Origin: Microbacterium luteum
GTDB lineage: Bacteria > Actinomycetota > Actinomycetes > Actinomycetales > Microbacteriaceae
Length of the DNA: 64,000 bases
Assembly: GCF_015277875.1 (NCBI RefSeq)
Contig: NZ_CP063814.1
Location: 1,364,001 to 1,428,000 of the forward strand
Direction of reading: 5' to 3'
Shown here: one piece after another, positions 7,341 to 16,770 of the stretch
Position numbering within the stretch: the first letter of the stretch is position 1
How the letters are laid out: every line of letters starts with the position of its first letter
Notes under the pieces: generated by a model
The model's input: the letters and a program-made list of their open reading frames with translations, nothing else
The model's database searches: none
Told to the model about the DNA's origin: nothing
Program-made: the position numbers and the translations under genes

Positions 7341-8611
7341 CGCGACCTCGGCACGAATCGCGGCACCCACCGCACGAAGGCGCCGGCTCCGGCGAATGCG
7401 ATCAGGCCGACGACGCCGACGGCGACCGGGAGGGATGCCGCTGCGGTGACCGCCGAGACGAGCAGAGGGCAGGCCGCGCCGCCGGCGTCGGTGAGCGTGC
7501 GCCACGACCCGAGGAACGGGGCGGGATCCGTCGGGGGAGCGACATCGGCACCGAGCGTGAGCAGGATGCCGCTGGACAGCCCGTTGCCGACACCGAGCAC
7601 GGCGGCGAACATCGCGAACCACATCGCGGACTGCGCGCCGTCGTGGGTGACCGCGAGAGCGGCGAAACCGGCGCCCATCAGCACCATCGACGGAAGCGCC
7701 GCCCACAGACGCCCGAAACGGTCCATCACCTGACCGCTGGCGTAGAACAGGGCGAAGTCGATCGCGCCGGAGATGCCGACGACGAGGGCGATGGTCTGCG
7801 CGTCGAGCCCGATCGACACGCCCCACAGCGGCAGCACGACTTGCCGGGCCGATCGCACGGCGGAGAGGGACGCCGCCGCGAGTCCGAGCCGCGACAGCAC
7901 GACGCGGTAGCGCCACATCGTCGCGAACACCCCCTGTCGCCCGCCGACCGGGATGGTCCCGGAGACGGGTTCGCCGGTGTCCTCGCGGTCGCCGTCTTCG
8001 TCGGTCCTCACCCGCGGGCGACCGCGCTCGGGCACTGCGGTCTCGGGATCGGGGCCGAACAGCACCAGCAGGATGGTCGCGATCAGGCACGCGCCGAAGA
8101 ACCAGATGGCGGCATGCTCGTCCCCGAAGACAGCCAGCAGGCTCGCGGCGATGAACGGACCGACGAACATGCCGAGACGGAATGTCCCGCCCAGCAGCGA
8201 CAGCGCGCGTGCCCGGAACGACAGCGGCACCCGTGTGGTCATGAACGAGTGGCGGGCGAGGCCGAAGGCGGCGGCGCAGAGTCCGATGACGAAGACGGAT
8301 GCGGCGAAGACCGGCAGTACCGGGGCCAGGGCCATCGCCACGACTCCCGTGAGTCCGATGAGCCCCGCAGCGGCCATCGTGATCCGTTCTCCGAATCGCG
8401 CGACGGCGTAGCCGGCGGGGATGTTGCCGGCCAGTTGGCCGATGACGAGTGACGAGGCCACGAGCGCGCTCACCGCGACGTTCGCGCCGAGTTCTGCGGC
8501 GATGACGGGGATGAGCGGGATCACCGCTCCTTCACCGAGGGCGAACAGCAGTGTGGGGCCGTAGATCATCGGCGCGAAGCGCGTGAGGATGCGTCCCGCG
8601 GATTCGGCCAT
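7337..8611 (-). CDS. MFS transporter
   Basis: A 424-residue major facilitator with about 12 membrane helices. It begins [25 protein letters not shown] and has the loop 2-3 signature region [17 protein letters not shown], close to the drug/proton antiporter motif A. The central cytoplasmic loop is Asp/Arg-rich (about residues 195-235). Probably an exporter of small molecules; substrate not inferable. First gene of a two-gene minus-strand unit. Confidence 0.88.
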   Translation of the reverse strand: MAESAGRILTRFAPMIYGPTLLFALGEGAVIPLIPVIAAELGANVAVSALVASSLVIGQLAGNIPAGYAVARFGERITMAAAGLIGLTGVVAMALAPVLPVFAASVFVIGLCAAAFGLARHSFMTTRVPLSFRARALSLLGGTFRLGMFVGPFIAASLLAVFGDEHAAIWFFGACLIATILLVLFGPDPETAVPERGRPRVRTDEDGDREDTGEPVSGTIPVGGRQGVFATMWRYRVVLSRLGLAAASLSAVRSARQVVLPLWGVSIGLDAQTIALVVGISGAIDFALFYASGQVMDRFGRLWAALPSMVLMGAGFAALAVTHDGAQSAMWFAMFAAVLGVGNGLSSGILLTLGADVAPPTDPAPFLGSWRTLTDAGGAACPLLVSAVTAAASLPVAVGVVGLIAFAGAGAFVRWVPRFVPRSR

Positions 8612-8712
8612 GGTGCTCCCGACGATACCGCGCCACGGGCGCGCCCTCGGGGGAGCGGTCCCACGAGCGCGGATCAGCGGCAGCTGGCCCGACGGCGGTA
8701 GGCTGGAGCGTC

Positions 8713-9825
8713 ATGCTTGAACTCGATATGTCCGCCGACATCCAGGCCCTGCGCTCGACCTTCTCCGATATCAAGGCCGTCGTCGATGTCGACGCGCTCG
8801 AGAAGGAGATCGCCCGGCTCAGCGACGCCGCCGCCGCTCCCGATCTCTGGGACGATGTGGAGAACGCGCAGAAGGTCACCAGCGCTCTCAGCCACCGTCA
8901 GCACGAGCTCAAGCGCGTCACCGAGGTCGAGAAGCGCATCGACGACCTCGAGGTTCTCGTGGAGCTCGCTGTCGAGATGGACGACGAGGATTCCGCCGAG
9001 GAGGCACGTCACGAGCTCGCTGAACTCGAAGACGTCGTCAACCAGCTCGAAGTCCAGACGCTGCTGGACGGCGAGTACGACGAACGCGCCGCGGTCGTCA
9101 CCATCCGATCCGGTGCCGGCGGCGACGACGCGACGGACTTCGCGGAGATGCTGCTGCGCATGTATCTGCGCTGGGCGGAGCGCCACGGCTACTCCACCAA
9201 GGTCATGGACACCTCCTACGCCGAAGGCGCCGGGATCAAGTCTGCGACGTTCGAGATCGACGCCCCCTACGCCTACGGAACGCTGTCCGTCGAGGCGGGA
9301 ACGCACCGGCTCGCCCGCATCAGCCCCTTCGGTGCCGCCGACAAGCGGCAGACGAGCTTCGCCGCCGTCGAGGTCATTCCGGTGATGGAGGAGGCGCAGG
9401 AGGTCGACATCCCCGAGAACGACATCCGCGTCGACGTGTTCCGCTCCTCGGGGCCCGGCGGTCAGTCGGTCAACACGACCGACTCGGCGGTGCGGCTGAC
9501 CCACCTCCCGACCGGCATCGTGGTCTCGATGCAGAACGAGAAGTCGCAGATCCAGAACCGCGCTGCGGCGATGCGGGTGCTGCAGACCCGCCTGATGCTG
9601 CTGCAGAAGGAGGAGGAAGCGGCGAAGAAGAAGGAGCTCGCGGGCACCATCACCGCCAGCTGGGGCGATCAGATGCGCTCCTACTTCCTCTACGGCCAGC
9701 AGCTCGTGAAAGACCTTCGCACCGGTCACGAGGTCGGGAACCCCGCGACGGTGTTCGACGGCGACCTCGACGGCTTCATCGCCGCGGGAATCCGGTGGCG
9801 CAAGCGCAAAGACGACGACGACTGA
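8713..9825 (+). CDS. prfB: peptide chain release factor 2
   Basis: A 370-residue class I release factor that reads UGA and UAA. The SPF tripeptide for stop-codon recognition occurs in [15 protein letters not shown], and the GGQ peptidyl-hydrolysis motif in [18 protein letters not shown]. The N-terminal coiled domain is complete. The frame is uninterrupted, so the autoregulatory +1 frameshift of many bacterial prfB genes is absent here, as is usual in actinobacteria. It starts the conserved prfB-ftsE-ftsX-smpB segment. Confidence 0.97.
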   Translation: MLELDMSADIQALRSTFSDIKAVVDVDALEKEIARLSDAAAAPDLWDDVENAQKVTSALSHRQHELKRVTEVEKRIDDLEVLVELAVEMDDEDSAEEARHELAELEDVVNQLEVQTLLDGEYDERAAVVTIRSGAGGDDATDFAEMLLRMYLRWAERHGYSTKVMDTSYAEGAGIKSATFEIDAPYAYGTLSVEAGTHRLARISPFGAADKRQTSFAAVEVIPVMEEAQEVDIPENDIRVDVFRSSGPGGQSVNTTDSAVRLTHLPTGIVVSMQNEKSQIQNRAAAMRVLQTRLMLLQKEEEAAKKKELAGTITASWGDQMRSYFLYGQQLVKDLRTGHEVGNPATVFDGDLDGFIAAGIRWRKRKDDDD

Positions 9826-9885
9826 TATCTCGGCCGCTTCGGCGGTATCCGCTAGCCTTCGCATGACCGCATCGGAGGAGTCACC

Positions 9886-10179
9886 ATGTCGTTCCAGGCG
9901 TATCTCGACAACATCGAGGCCAAGACCGGTGTCACGCCGCGAGAGTTCATCGTGAGGGCGACCGAGAGGGGCTTCGGACCGGAGACCAAGGCGGCCCCGA
10001 TCCTCGCCTGGCTGAAGGACGAGTACGGCCTCGGCCGCGGACACGGCATGGCGCTCGTGCATGTGATCACGAAGGGCGAGCGCATCGATGCGAAGCACGT
10101 CGGCACAGACGGTTCGCACCGCGACGCGGTCGACACGCTCTGGCTCGACGGTGCGGCCTCGAATCCACATCCGGGGTGA
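9886..10179 (+). CDS. DUF4287 domain protein
   Basis: A 97-residue protein. SFQAYLDNIEAKTGVTPREF and the helical stretch ending GMALVHVITKGE match the DUF4287 family (PF14117), small soluble proteins of unknown function. AGGAG at 9874-9878 (ahead of TCACC and the ATG) gives a good ribosome site. It stands alone between prfB and ftsE. Confidence 0.85.
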   Translation: MSFQAYLDNIEAKTGVTPREFIVRATERGFGPETKAAPILAWLKDEYGLGRGHGMALVHVITKGERIDAKHVGTDGSHRDAVDTLWLDGAASNPHPG

Positions 10180-10282
10180 TGGCCGGTGATCGTGACCCCG
10201 TTCCTGTTTATTCGTTATGTGACGGGCGAGCCAGGGTGTCGCTGAGGGTGTGACGGATGCGCTCGCCTAGGCTCGTCTCGCC

Positions 10283-11410
10283 ATGATCCGGTTCGAGAAC
10301 GTCACCAAGCGCTATCGCGGCACCAAGAGCCCCGCGCTCGACAACGTCGACTTCGAGGTGCTCCGCGGCGAGTTCGTCTTCCTCGTCGGCGCGTCGGGAT
10401 CGGGGAAGTCGTCGTGTCTGCGCCTCATCCTGCGCGAGGAGGTGCCGAGCGACGGTCGCGTCGTCGTGCTCGGACGTGACCTGCGCACGCTGTCCAGTCG
10501 CAAGGTTCCCTACTTCCGCCGTCACGTCGGCGCCGTGTTCCAGGACTTCCGCCTGCTTCCGGGCAAGACCGTCTTCCAGAACGTCGCCTTCACCCTGCAG
10601 GTGATCGGCTCCTCCCGCGCCTTCATCCAGCAGGCGGTGCCGGAGGTGCTCGCCCTGGTGGGCCTGGCCGGCAAGGAGAAGCGGATGCCGCACGAGCTCT
10701 CGGGAGGAGAGCAGCAGCGCGTGGCCATCGCTCGCGCCCTGGTGAATCGTCCGCAGGTGCTGCTCGCGGACGAACCGACCGGAAACCTCGACCCCGGCAC
10801 CTCGATCGACATCATGCGGCTGCTGGCCCGCATCAACGCCGGAGGGACGACGGTGGTCATGGCCACGCACGAAGCGAACTTCGTCGACCAGATGCAGCGC
10901 CGCGTGATCGAGTTGAAGAACGGTGCGATGGTTCGGGACGACAGTCACGGCGGCTACGGCGACACGTCGGGCCTGCCGACCCTCGCGCCCGAGCCGGTGC
11001 GCGGCGCGGCCGCGGTGGCGGCGCTCACCGAGGTCCTCGAGGTGCAGCGTGAGGCGGCGGCCTCCATCGCCCGCCGCGCGACCCCCGCCGCTGCGGATCC
11101 CTCGACACCGGTGGCTCCCGCTGCCGCGCCGGCGCCCGAGCCCGCTTCTGCGGCCGAGCCGGTGACGCCGGCCGTCGCCCCGGCGCGCCCTGCCGCATCC
11201 GTTCCCGAACCGCAGACGACCGGGGTCGCGCCCGTCGCCGAGACGCCGGCAGCCCCATCGGAGGCCGAACCGGGATCCGAGGAACGCCGGCACCGCACGC
11301 AGCCGGTGCCGGTCATCGACATCGCCGAGGTCGAGGTGGAGGAGCTGGGTGTCGCCGACCGCCTCGGTCTCGGCAAGGGCGATCAGGACGAAGTGGGGCC
11401 GACGTCGTGA
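10283..11410 (+). CDS. ftsE: cell division ATP-binding protein FtsE
   Basis: A 375-residue ABC ATPase that, with FtsX, regulates peptidoglycan hydrolases at the division septum. Walker A is GASGSGKSS, the Q-loop is VFQDFRLL, the signature LSGGEQQR, Walker [15 protein letters not shown], and the H-loop MATHE. The core ends near residue 225. About 150 further residues are an Ala/Pro/Glu-rich disordered extension absent from most FtsE proteins. Its stop overlaps the ftsX start. Confidence 0.96.
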   Translation: MIRFENVTKRYRGTKSPALDNVDFEVLRGEFVFLVGASGSGKSSCLRLILREEVPSDGRVVVLGRDLRTLSSRKVPYFRRHVGAVFQDFRLLPGKTVFQNVAFTLQVIGSSRAFIQQAVPEVLALVGLAGKEKRMPHELSGGEQQRVAIARALVNRPQVLLADEPTGNLDPGTSIDIMRLLARINAGGTTVVMATHEANFVDQMQRRVIELKNGAMVRDDSHGGYGDTSGLPTLAPEPVRGAAAVAALTEVLEVQREAAASIARRATPAAADPSTPVAPAAAPAPEPASAAEPVTPAVAPARPAASVPEPQTTGVAPVAETPAAPSEAEPGSEERRHRTQPVPVIDIAEVEVEELGVADRLGLGKGDQDEVGPTS

Positions 11411-12324
11411 GATTCCGTCTGGTCCTCGCCGAGGCTCTCGGCGGGCTGCGCCGCAACGCCTCGATGGTCGTGTCCGTGGTGCTGGTCACCTTCGTCTCAC
11501 TGACCTTCGTCGGCGCGGCGATGCTCATGCAGATGCAGATCGGAACGATGCGCGATTATTGGGTCGATCGCGCCCAGGTCGCGGTGTACATGTGCACATC
11601 GGTCTCGCAGCAGACGGCCACCTGTGCCGACGGCGTCGCGACGGAGGACCAGGTCGCGCAGGTGGAGGAGACCCTCGACGGTCCCGCGCTGGCGCCTCTG
11701 ATCCGCGATGTGCGCTTCGAGGACCAGGATGAAGCGTACGCGAACGCCTTGGAGCTCCTCGGCGAGGACTACGCGAACATCATCTCGCCCGAGCAGATGA
11801 ACCAGACCTTCTGGATCAACCTCGTCGACCAGCGTCAGTCCGACGTGCTGATCGAGGCCTTCGCCGGCATGGACGGCGTCGAAGAGGTTGCGGATCAGCT
11901 GCAGTACCTCGACCCCCTCTTCTCCGCGCTGACCGTCGCGACCTACATCGCGGTCGGCATCGCGGTGCTCATGCTCGTCGCCGCGGTGCTGCTGATCGCG
12001 ACGACCATCCGGCTGTCGGCGTATGCCCGACGACGAGAGCTCGGCATCATGCGCCTGGTGGGCGCGTCGAACCGGTTCATCCAGACGCCGTTCGTGTTGG
12101 AGGGCGTCTTCGCGGCGTTGCTGGGTTCCGTGCTCGCCAGCGGCGCCGTGCTCGCCGGAGTGCACTTCGGCGTCGAGGACTACCTGCGCGGGCGCGTGGA
12201 GTTCGTCACGACGTGGGTCGACGTCGGCGATGCCCTGCTGGTGGTGCCCGTTCTCATCGTGATCGGCGCCGTGCTCGCGGCCCTCTCGGCGAGCTTCGCG
12301 ATCCGGCGCTGGCTGCGCGCCTGA
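11407..12324 (+). CDS. ftsX: cell division permease FtsX
   Basis: A 305-residue partner of FtsE with four helices: one near residues 20-42, a large extracellular loop (VAVYMCTSVSQQTATC... to about residue 165), then three helices from SALTVATYIAVG to the end. The loop would contact a hydrolase or adaptor outside the cell. It carries two Cys that may pair. The GTG at 11407 overlaps the ftsE stop. Confidence 0.95.
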   Translation: MRFRLVLAEALGGLRRNASMVVSVVLVTFVSLTFVGAAMLMQMQIGTMRDYWVDRAQVAVYMCTSVSQQTATCADGVATEDQVAQVEETLDGPALAPLIRDVRFEDQDEAYANALELLGEDYANIISPEQMNQTFWINLVDQRQSDVLIEAFAGMDGVEEVADQLQYLDPLFSALTVATYIAVGIAVLMLVAAVLLIATTIRLSAYARRRELGIMRLVGASNRFIQTPFVLEGVFAALLGSVLASGAVLAGVHFGVEDYLRGRVEFVTTWVDVGDALLVVPVLIVIGAVLAALSASFAIRRWLRA

Positions 12325-12405
12325 CCGCGCCCGAGCACGGCGTGAGACGCTTGCTAGACTGATGGGCTGCCGTCTCGAGCGGCATCCGTCATACGAGGAG
12401 TCATC

Positions 12406-12882
12406 ATGGTCCGGGAACGCGGAGAGAAGGTCGTCGCGACCAACCGTCGCGCCCGCCACGACTACACCATCGAGAAGACCTACGAAGCGGGTCTGGTGCT
12501 CATGGGCACCGAGGTGAAGTCGCTGCGCGAGGGGCGCGCGAATCTCACCGACGGCTATGCCTTCATCGACAAGGGCGAGGCGTTCTTGGATGCGGTGAAC
12601 ATCCCGCAGTATTCGCAGGGCCACTGGACGAACCACTCCGCCAAGCGCACCCGCAAGCTGCTGCTGCACAAGGACGAGATCGAGCGTCTCGGCCACGCGG
12701 CGTCGGCCGGCGGCTACACCCTCGTGCCGCTGCGTCTGTACTTCAGCGACGGCCGCGCGAAGGTGGAGATCGCGATCGCCAAGGGTAAGGCGGAGTACGA
12801 CAAACGTCAGACGCTGCGCGAACGTCAGGACAAGCGCGAGGCCGAGCGGGCCATGCGCACCCGCAACCGCCTCGGCGAGTGA
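12406..12882 (+). CDS. smpB: SsrA-binding protein SmpB
   Basis: A 158-residue RNA-binding protein essential for trans-translation. The N-terminal [34 protein letters not shown] and the basic C-terminal tail [25 protein letters not shown] are diagnostic. An ATACGAGGAG-type ribosome site precedes ATG 12406. Its RNA partner ssrA lies 3.3 kb downstream, separated by the sortase/sigma cluster. Confidence 0.97.
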   Translation: MVRERGEKVVATNRRARHDYTIEKTYEAGLVLMGTEVKSLREGRANLTDGYAFIDKGEAFLDAVNIPQYSQGHWTNHSAKRTRKLLLHKDEIERLGHAASAGGYTLVPLRLYFSDGRAKVEIAIAKGKAEYDKRQTLRERQDKREAERAMRTRNRLGE

Positions 12883-12976
12883 CCCGCTCGGGCTGACGGG
12901 TCGCCCCTCACGGGCGGGTCACAGGTTGGCGGCGAAGGTGGACGCGATGCCGACGGTCACGATAACGTGACCCGCG

Positions 12977-13126
12977 ATGAAGACCTCCGCGCTGAAGATG
13001 CTGGTTGCCACCGTCGCGGTCGCGGTCGTCGCCGGCCTCGCCGCCGTCGCGTCGGCGACCGTGATCGCCCCGATGGTCGCCGGCACGACGTCGGATGAGG
13101 CCCCGTCGCTTCCCGCAACCAGATAA
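12977..13126 (+). CDS. possible 49-residue exported peptide
   Basis: A short open frame from ATG 12977 to TAA 13126. It reads like a signal peptide: MKTSALKMLVATVAVAVVAG, then a hydrophobic stretch, then a short polar tail. No clear ribosome site is visible, and nothing is recognised by homology. The stretches 12883-12976 and 13127-13247 around it hold no other gene; they include a GC-rich hairpin after smpB. Treat as tentative. Confidence 0.35.
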   Translation: MKTSALKMLVATVAVAVVAGLAAVASATVIAPMVAGTTSDEAPSLPATR

Positions 13127-13247
13127 TCGCCTCCGCCACGCCGGCGGCGAGCGAAATATCCGCCACCTGCATCCGAATCGCACACCCTCCCGGAACACAT
13201 AGGCATGAGGCGGTGCCCAGCCGCCCGTGATTCCAAGGAGGACTATC

Positions 13248-14072
13248 GTGCGTAAGACCCTCGCAGCGGGTATCACCGCCGGAGCGATCGCCGCTTTCGG
13301 TCTGGCAGCCCCCGCGTACGCCATCTCGGACACCACCGCTGACCTGTCGGTGCTCCATGGCATCCCCGACACCCCCGTCGACGTCTACGTCAATGGCGAA
13401 CTGACCCTCGACGACTTTCAGCCCGGCGACCTCGCCGGCCCGCTCGACCTCGCGGCGGGCGATTACGAAGTCGCTCTGACGGCGACCGATGCGGCCGACG
13501 CGAGCGACCCCATCCTCGGTCCCGTCAGCGTCACCCTCGAAGCCAACACGAGCTACACCGCGGTGGCCCACCTCACCGAGGGCGGCGAGCCGACGGTCAC
13601 CCCGTATGTGAACGACATCTCCGAGACCGCTCCGGGAGAAGGCCGACTGACCGTACGCCACGACGCCGCGGCGCCCGCTGTGGATGTGCTCGTGGGAGGC
13701 ACCGCGGTGATTGAGAACCTCGCGAACCCCGAGGAGGCGACCCTCGATCTCGCCGCGGGAACGATCGAGGCATCCGTCGCTGCGACCGGCACCACCGACC
13801 CGGTGATCGGACCGGCCGACGTCGCCGTCGAAGAAGGTGTGCTCACCATCGTCTACGCGTGGGGCAGCCTCGAGGACGACAACCTCGACCTCGCCGTGCA
13901 GACGATCGACGGGCTCCACTCGGCTCCCGACGGTGTTCCGTCCGGCTCCGGCGGCCAGCTGGCCGAGCGCGACGCGATGATGCAGACCCTCCTGATCGTC
14001 GGCGCTTTCGGTGTCGCTGCGGCGATCGCCACGTCGGCCGTGGTCGTCTCGCGCAAGCGGGCCGAGCGCTGA
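13248..14072 (+). CDS. DUF4397 surface protein
   Basis: A 274-residue protein starting with GTG at 13248, placed by a strong AAGGAGG site. It has a signal peptide ending APAYA, then two DUF4397-like beta-sandwich repeats (DLSVLHGIPDTPVDVYVNG and GRLTVRHDAAAPAVDVLVGG). The C-terminus is a hydrophobic helix plus SRKRAER, the shape of a cell-wall sorting tail, but I see no clear LPxTG motif before it. DUF4397 proteins are secreted or surface proteins of unknown function. A sortase gene follows 8 bp after its stop. Confidence 0.85.
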   Translation: MRKTLAAGITAGAIAAFGLAAPAYAISDTTADLSVLHGIPDTPVDVYVNGELTLDDFQPGDLAGPLDLAAGDYEVALTATDAADASDPILGPVSVTLEANTSYTAVAHLTEGGEPTVTPYVNDISETAPGEGRLTVRHDAAAPAVDVLVGGTAVIENLANPEEATLDLAAGTIEASVAATGTTDPVIGPADVAVEEGVLTIVYAWGSLEDDNLDLAVQTIDGLHSAPDGVPSGSGGQLAERDAMMQTLLIVGAFGVAAAIATSAVVVSRKRAER

Positions 14073-14080
14073 GAACCCGC

Positions 14081-14719
14081 ATGATCCGCAAGGCGATCGC
14101 GACGGGCCTCGCCCCCGTCGCGATCGTTCTTGCCCTGGCCGGGTGCGGACAGGAGTCGGTCACCGAATCCCCCACGGTGACACCGGCACCTGTCCGCACT
14201 TCGGCGGCACCCGCACCGACGGCGTCGGTCGACGTGCCGGTCGCGGCGGCGACCCCCTCGCCGCCGCGGCGCGCGGTGCCTCCGACATCGGTCAGCATCG
14301 CGTCGATCGGGGTCGACGTGCCCGTGGTCGACGTCGGCGTCGAGGAGGGTGGGTTCATGGAGCTGCCCGAGGATCCCGCGATCGCCGGCTGGTACCGGTG
14401 GGGGTCCGATCCGACGAGTGAGACCGGCAACACGGTCATCTCGGCGCATGTGGATGCCCCCGGCTACCCGATCGGGCCGTTCAGTCGCCTTCGCGACCTC
14501 GGCGCAGGGGAGCGGATCGAAGTCGCGGACGCCGACGGAGTCGTGCATCCGTACGTTCTCGAGAGCGTCACCTACTACCCGAAGGCGGAGCTGCCCGTCA
14601 ACGAGCTGTTCTCGCGGGAGGGAGAGGGAACACTGGTGCTCATCACCTGCGGCGGGGCGTTCGACTCCGCCACCGGCCGGTACCAGGACAATGTGGTGGC
14701 GATCGCCGCACCCGCCTGA
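14081..14719 (+). CDS. class F-like sortase, predicted lipoprotein
   Basis: A 212-residue transpeptidase. The active-site triad is visible: His in VISAHVDAPG, Cys in VLITCGG, and Arg in GRYQDNVV. The N-terminus carries a lipobox (LALAGC), followed by a Thr/Pro/Ala linker, so it is probably lipid-anchored outside the membrane. Actinobacterial class F enzymes have this size and layout. It lies between the DUF4397 protein, a likely substrate or partner by position only, and an ECF sigma factor. Confidence 0.88.
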   Translation: MIRKAIATGLAPVAIVLALAGCGQESVTESPTVTPAPVRTSAAPAPTASVDVPVAAATPSPPRRAVPPTSVSIASIGVDVPVVDVGVEEGGFMELPEDPAIAGWYRWGSDPTSETGNTVISAHVDAPGYPIGPFSRLRDLGAGERIEVADADGVVHPYVLESVTYYPKAELPVNELFSREGEGTLVLITCGGAFDSATGRYQDNVVAIAAPA

Positions 14720-14759
14720 GACGATCGAGGTGGTGACCCGAGAGGCAGGGGGTGGCGTT

Positions 14760-15308
14760 GTGGATCCCGACGAACGCGACCTGTGCGAGCGGTTCCGCAG
14801 AGGTGAGGACCGCGCGCTCGAAGAGGTCTACCGCCGCTGGTCGGCGGTCGTCTTCACCCTCGCGCTGCGCTCGCTCGGTGATCGAGGCGATGCGGAGGAT
14901 GTCACCCAGAAGACCTTCGTCTCGGCCTGGACATCGCGGGAGAGATACGACCCCGACAAGGCGAAGCTGTCGACATGGCTGGTGACGATCTGCCGGCGGC
15001 GGATCGCCGACACGCATGAGGCGCGAGCGCGGGTGAGGCGGCTCCAGGAGGAGATGCAGCACTACACCGATCCCGACAGCCTGGTGGGGTCGGAGATCGA
15101 CCTGGCCGACAGGCTCCTGCTGGCGGACGAACTGGACCGACTGGAACCGGACGCGCAGAAAGTCGTGAGGCTGGCGTTCTACGACGACCTCACGCACGAC
15201 CAGATCTCCCATCGGCTGGACATGCCGTTGGGTACCGTGAAGAGCCATATCAGGCGAAGTCTGAAGCGACTGCGAGAACGACTGGAGGTGAGTCATGTCG
15301 CATCTTGA
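14760..15308 (+). CDS. ECF sigma factor (SigK/SigL-like)
   Basis: A 182-residue RNA polymerase sigma-70 family factor with region 2 (LEEVYRRWSAVVFTLALRSLGDRGDAEDVTQKTFVSAW) and region 4 (LDRLEPDAQKVVRLAFYDDLTHDQISHRL, recognition helix PLGTVKSHIRRSLKRLRE). GTG at 14760 is preceded by AGGGGG and chosen over GTG 14733. It overlaps the downstream anti-sigma gene by 14 bp, the usual ECF/anti-sigma arrangement. Its regulon probably includes this cluster. Confidence 0.9.
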   Translation: MDPDERDLCERFRRGEDRALEEVYRRWSAVVFTLALRSLGDRGDAEDVTQKTFVSAWTSRERYDPDKAKLSTWLVTICRRRIADTHEARARVRRLQEEMQHYTDPDSLVGSEIDLADRLLLADELDRLEPDAQKVVRLAFYDDLTHDQISHRLDMPLGTVKSHIRRSLKRLRERLEVSHVAS

Positions 15309-16071
15309 TGCCGAGAGGCTGGCGCTGATCGCGCTGGGCGAAGACGCCGATCCCGATGAGTCGGCTCATCTGCAGGAGTGCAGCCTGTGCGCGACGGAGT
15401 TCACCGAGCTCAGCCGTGCCGTGCTGGTGGGACGCTCGACGCTCACCGTCGGCGACCTCGAGGCGCCGCCGGCTCGCGTGTGGGAGCGCATCGCCGCCGA
15501 GGTCGGAATGGCGGCCGCCTCGGCGCCCGACGTCGACACCGACAGCGCCACGATCGATGTGGCGCCCGCGGCGGACATCGTCGACGGCCCGGCGGCGTCG
15601 GATTCAGACGAGACGCCCGAACCGAAGCGGGGAACGCGACGCTGGACGAAGGTCGTCTTCGCGCTGGCCGCGTCGGTGGCCGCCGTTCTGGTCGTGGTCG
15701 GGGTCACCTCGATCCTCCGCCCGGCGCCCACGGAGCTTGCCGCGGCCGCTCTCGACGCGTTCCCGGGTCACCCTGGTGCTGCCGGCACCGCGGTCGTCGT
15801 CGAGGACCCGGATGGTGAGCGTCGGATCACGGTCGAACTCGACGCGGATGCCGCCGGCACCGACGCCTACCGCGAGGTGTGGCTGATCACCGCCGACGCG
15901 TCGGCGATCGTGAGCCTCGGTGTGCTAGAGGGATCGGAAGGCACCTTCGCGATTCCTGACGACGTCGATATCGACGAGTACGTGCTCGTGGACATCTCCG
16001 AGGAGCCTCTCGACGGTGATCCCACGCATTCGGGCGACTCGATCGTGCGCGGCGAGCTCGAATCGGTGTGA
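15295..16071 (+). CDS. membrane anti-sigma factor (RskA-like)
   Basis: A 258-residue protein. The N-terminus has the zinc anti-sigma motif H-x3-C-x2-C (HLQECSLC). A single membrane helix (VVFALAASVAAVLVVVGV, about residues 119-136) precedes an extracytoplasmic RskA-type beta domain (GTAVVVEDPDGERRITVEL and YREVWLI). It would hold the ECF sigma factor at the membrane until released by proteolysis. ATG 15295 has a GGAGG site inside the sigma gene. Confidence 0.9.
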   Translation: MSHLDAERLALIALGEDADPDESAHLQECSLCATEFTELSRAVLVGRSTLTVGDLEAPPARVWERIAAEVGMAAASAPDVDTDSATIDVAPAADIVDGPAASDSDETPEPKRGTRRWTKVVFALAASVAAVLVVVGVTSILRPAPTELAAAALDAFPGHPGAAGTAVVVEDPDGERRITVELDADAAGTDAYREVWLITADASAIVSLGVLEGSEGTFAIPDDVDIDEYVLVDISEEPLDGDPTHSGDSIVRGELESV

Positions 16072-16187
16072 CGTGCGGGAATGGCGGATGCCGCGCATCC
16101 GTTGTATTCTGATGTGCTCGGATTCCATCGGATCCGAGCTTGGCAACTCCACAGTGTGACAACGGTCCTTCGCACGAAGGAACGCAC

Positions 16188-16554
16188 GGGGATGATCGGT
16201 TTCGACATCGTCTGCGTAACTGCGTGAAGCGGGCCGAGGATGCAGGGTTATCTCGTGAACGCCCCCTGCAAACCAATAACTGCCGATAAGAAGCAGTCTG
16301 ACTTCGCCCTCGCTGCGTAAGCGAGCCCGATAGTCCGTCAGTCCGTGCGTGATCCCGTCACGGGTACTGGCGTCATCTAGGGATCTTGCTGCGTGACGGC
16401 GTCTGGACGTCACGCGGGACTCTTTCCAGGCTGGGCCCGTCGACTTAGGTGTCTGTGACAAAGGTCGGGGCCGAGCAGAACGTCTGCACAGACTGCGCCC
16501 GGAGAAGCCGCAGCGACCCAGCGATGGACGGGGGTTCGATTCCCCCCATCTCCA
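16188..16554 (+). ncRNA. ssrA: transfer-messenger RNA (tmRNA)
   Basis: 5' end GGGGATGATCGG-TTTCGAC pairs with the 3' end CATCTCC to form the tRNA-Ala-like acceptor, and GGGTTCGATTCCC forms the T arm. The internal tag frame ends KKQSDFALAA before TAA 16318-16320. The exact resume codon is not certain; GCC at 16261 is possible. The pseudoknot region lies at 16330-16480. A TATTCT -10-like box at 16105-16110 may mark its promoter. The last 20 bases are supplied by the integrated island. Confidence 0.95.
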
Positions 16555-16555
16555 C
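16535..16555 (+). repeat. left attachment site (attL core)
   Basis: 21 bp from TTCGAT through CTCCAC at the T arm and acceptor end of ssrA. It is identical to 40237-40257. The left copy completes a functional tmRNA. Confidence 0.92.
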
Positions 16556-16574
16556 TGCCGCTGTCACGGAGTTG

Positions 16575-16620
16575 AAGCCCCGCGATCCCTTACGAGAGTA
16601 GGGATCGCGGGGCTTTTCTT
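16575..16620. terminator. strong intrinsic terminator after ssrA
   Basis: Perfect 16-bp inverted repeat (16575-16590 and 16600-16615) with a 9-nt loop, ending in GGGGCTTTTCTT. It lies inside the island, so the element brings its own tmRNA terminator. Confidence 0.9.
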
Positions 16621-16649
16621 CGCCCGTGGATGAGCGGCGCGATACCGAG

Positions 16650-16669
16650 TCGCCCACAAATCGCCCACA
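16650..16669 (+). repeat. left integrase arm-type repeats
   Basis: Two direct copies of TCGCCCACA at 16650-16658 and 16661-16669, with an 11-bp period. The same motif with the same 11-bp period occurs inside the right end (40099, 40110), plus an inverted copy at 40130-40138. This is the arrangement expected for sites bound by the N-terminal domain of a tyrosine integrase. Confidence 0.65.
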
Positions 16670-16770
16670 AGCTTCTGGCGCATATAGGTCGAAAAGCGTG
16701 TCCGAAAGCCGCTAGTTGCAGTTCATGCGCCGTCGGTCGTTGAGCGAGCGCAGCGAGACGAAACGCCCCG

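Noticed and set aside
8713-8800. Programmed frameshift in prfB
   Set aside because: The reading frame is continuous with no internal TGA near codon 25.
12957-13919. 320-residue minus-strand frame opposite DUF4397
   Set aside because: Antisense to a well-supported secreted protein with strong ribosome site; no motif.
16575-16620. Hairpin after ssrA as part of an attachment site
   Set aside because: It is a perfect GC stem with a T-run and differs from the hairpin at the right end, so it is a terminator rather than a duplicated core.
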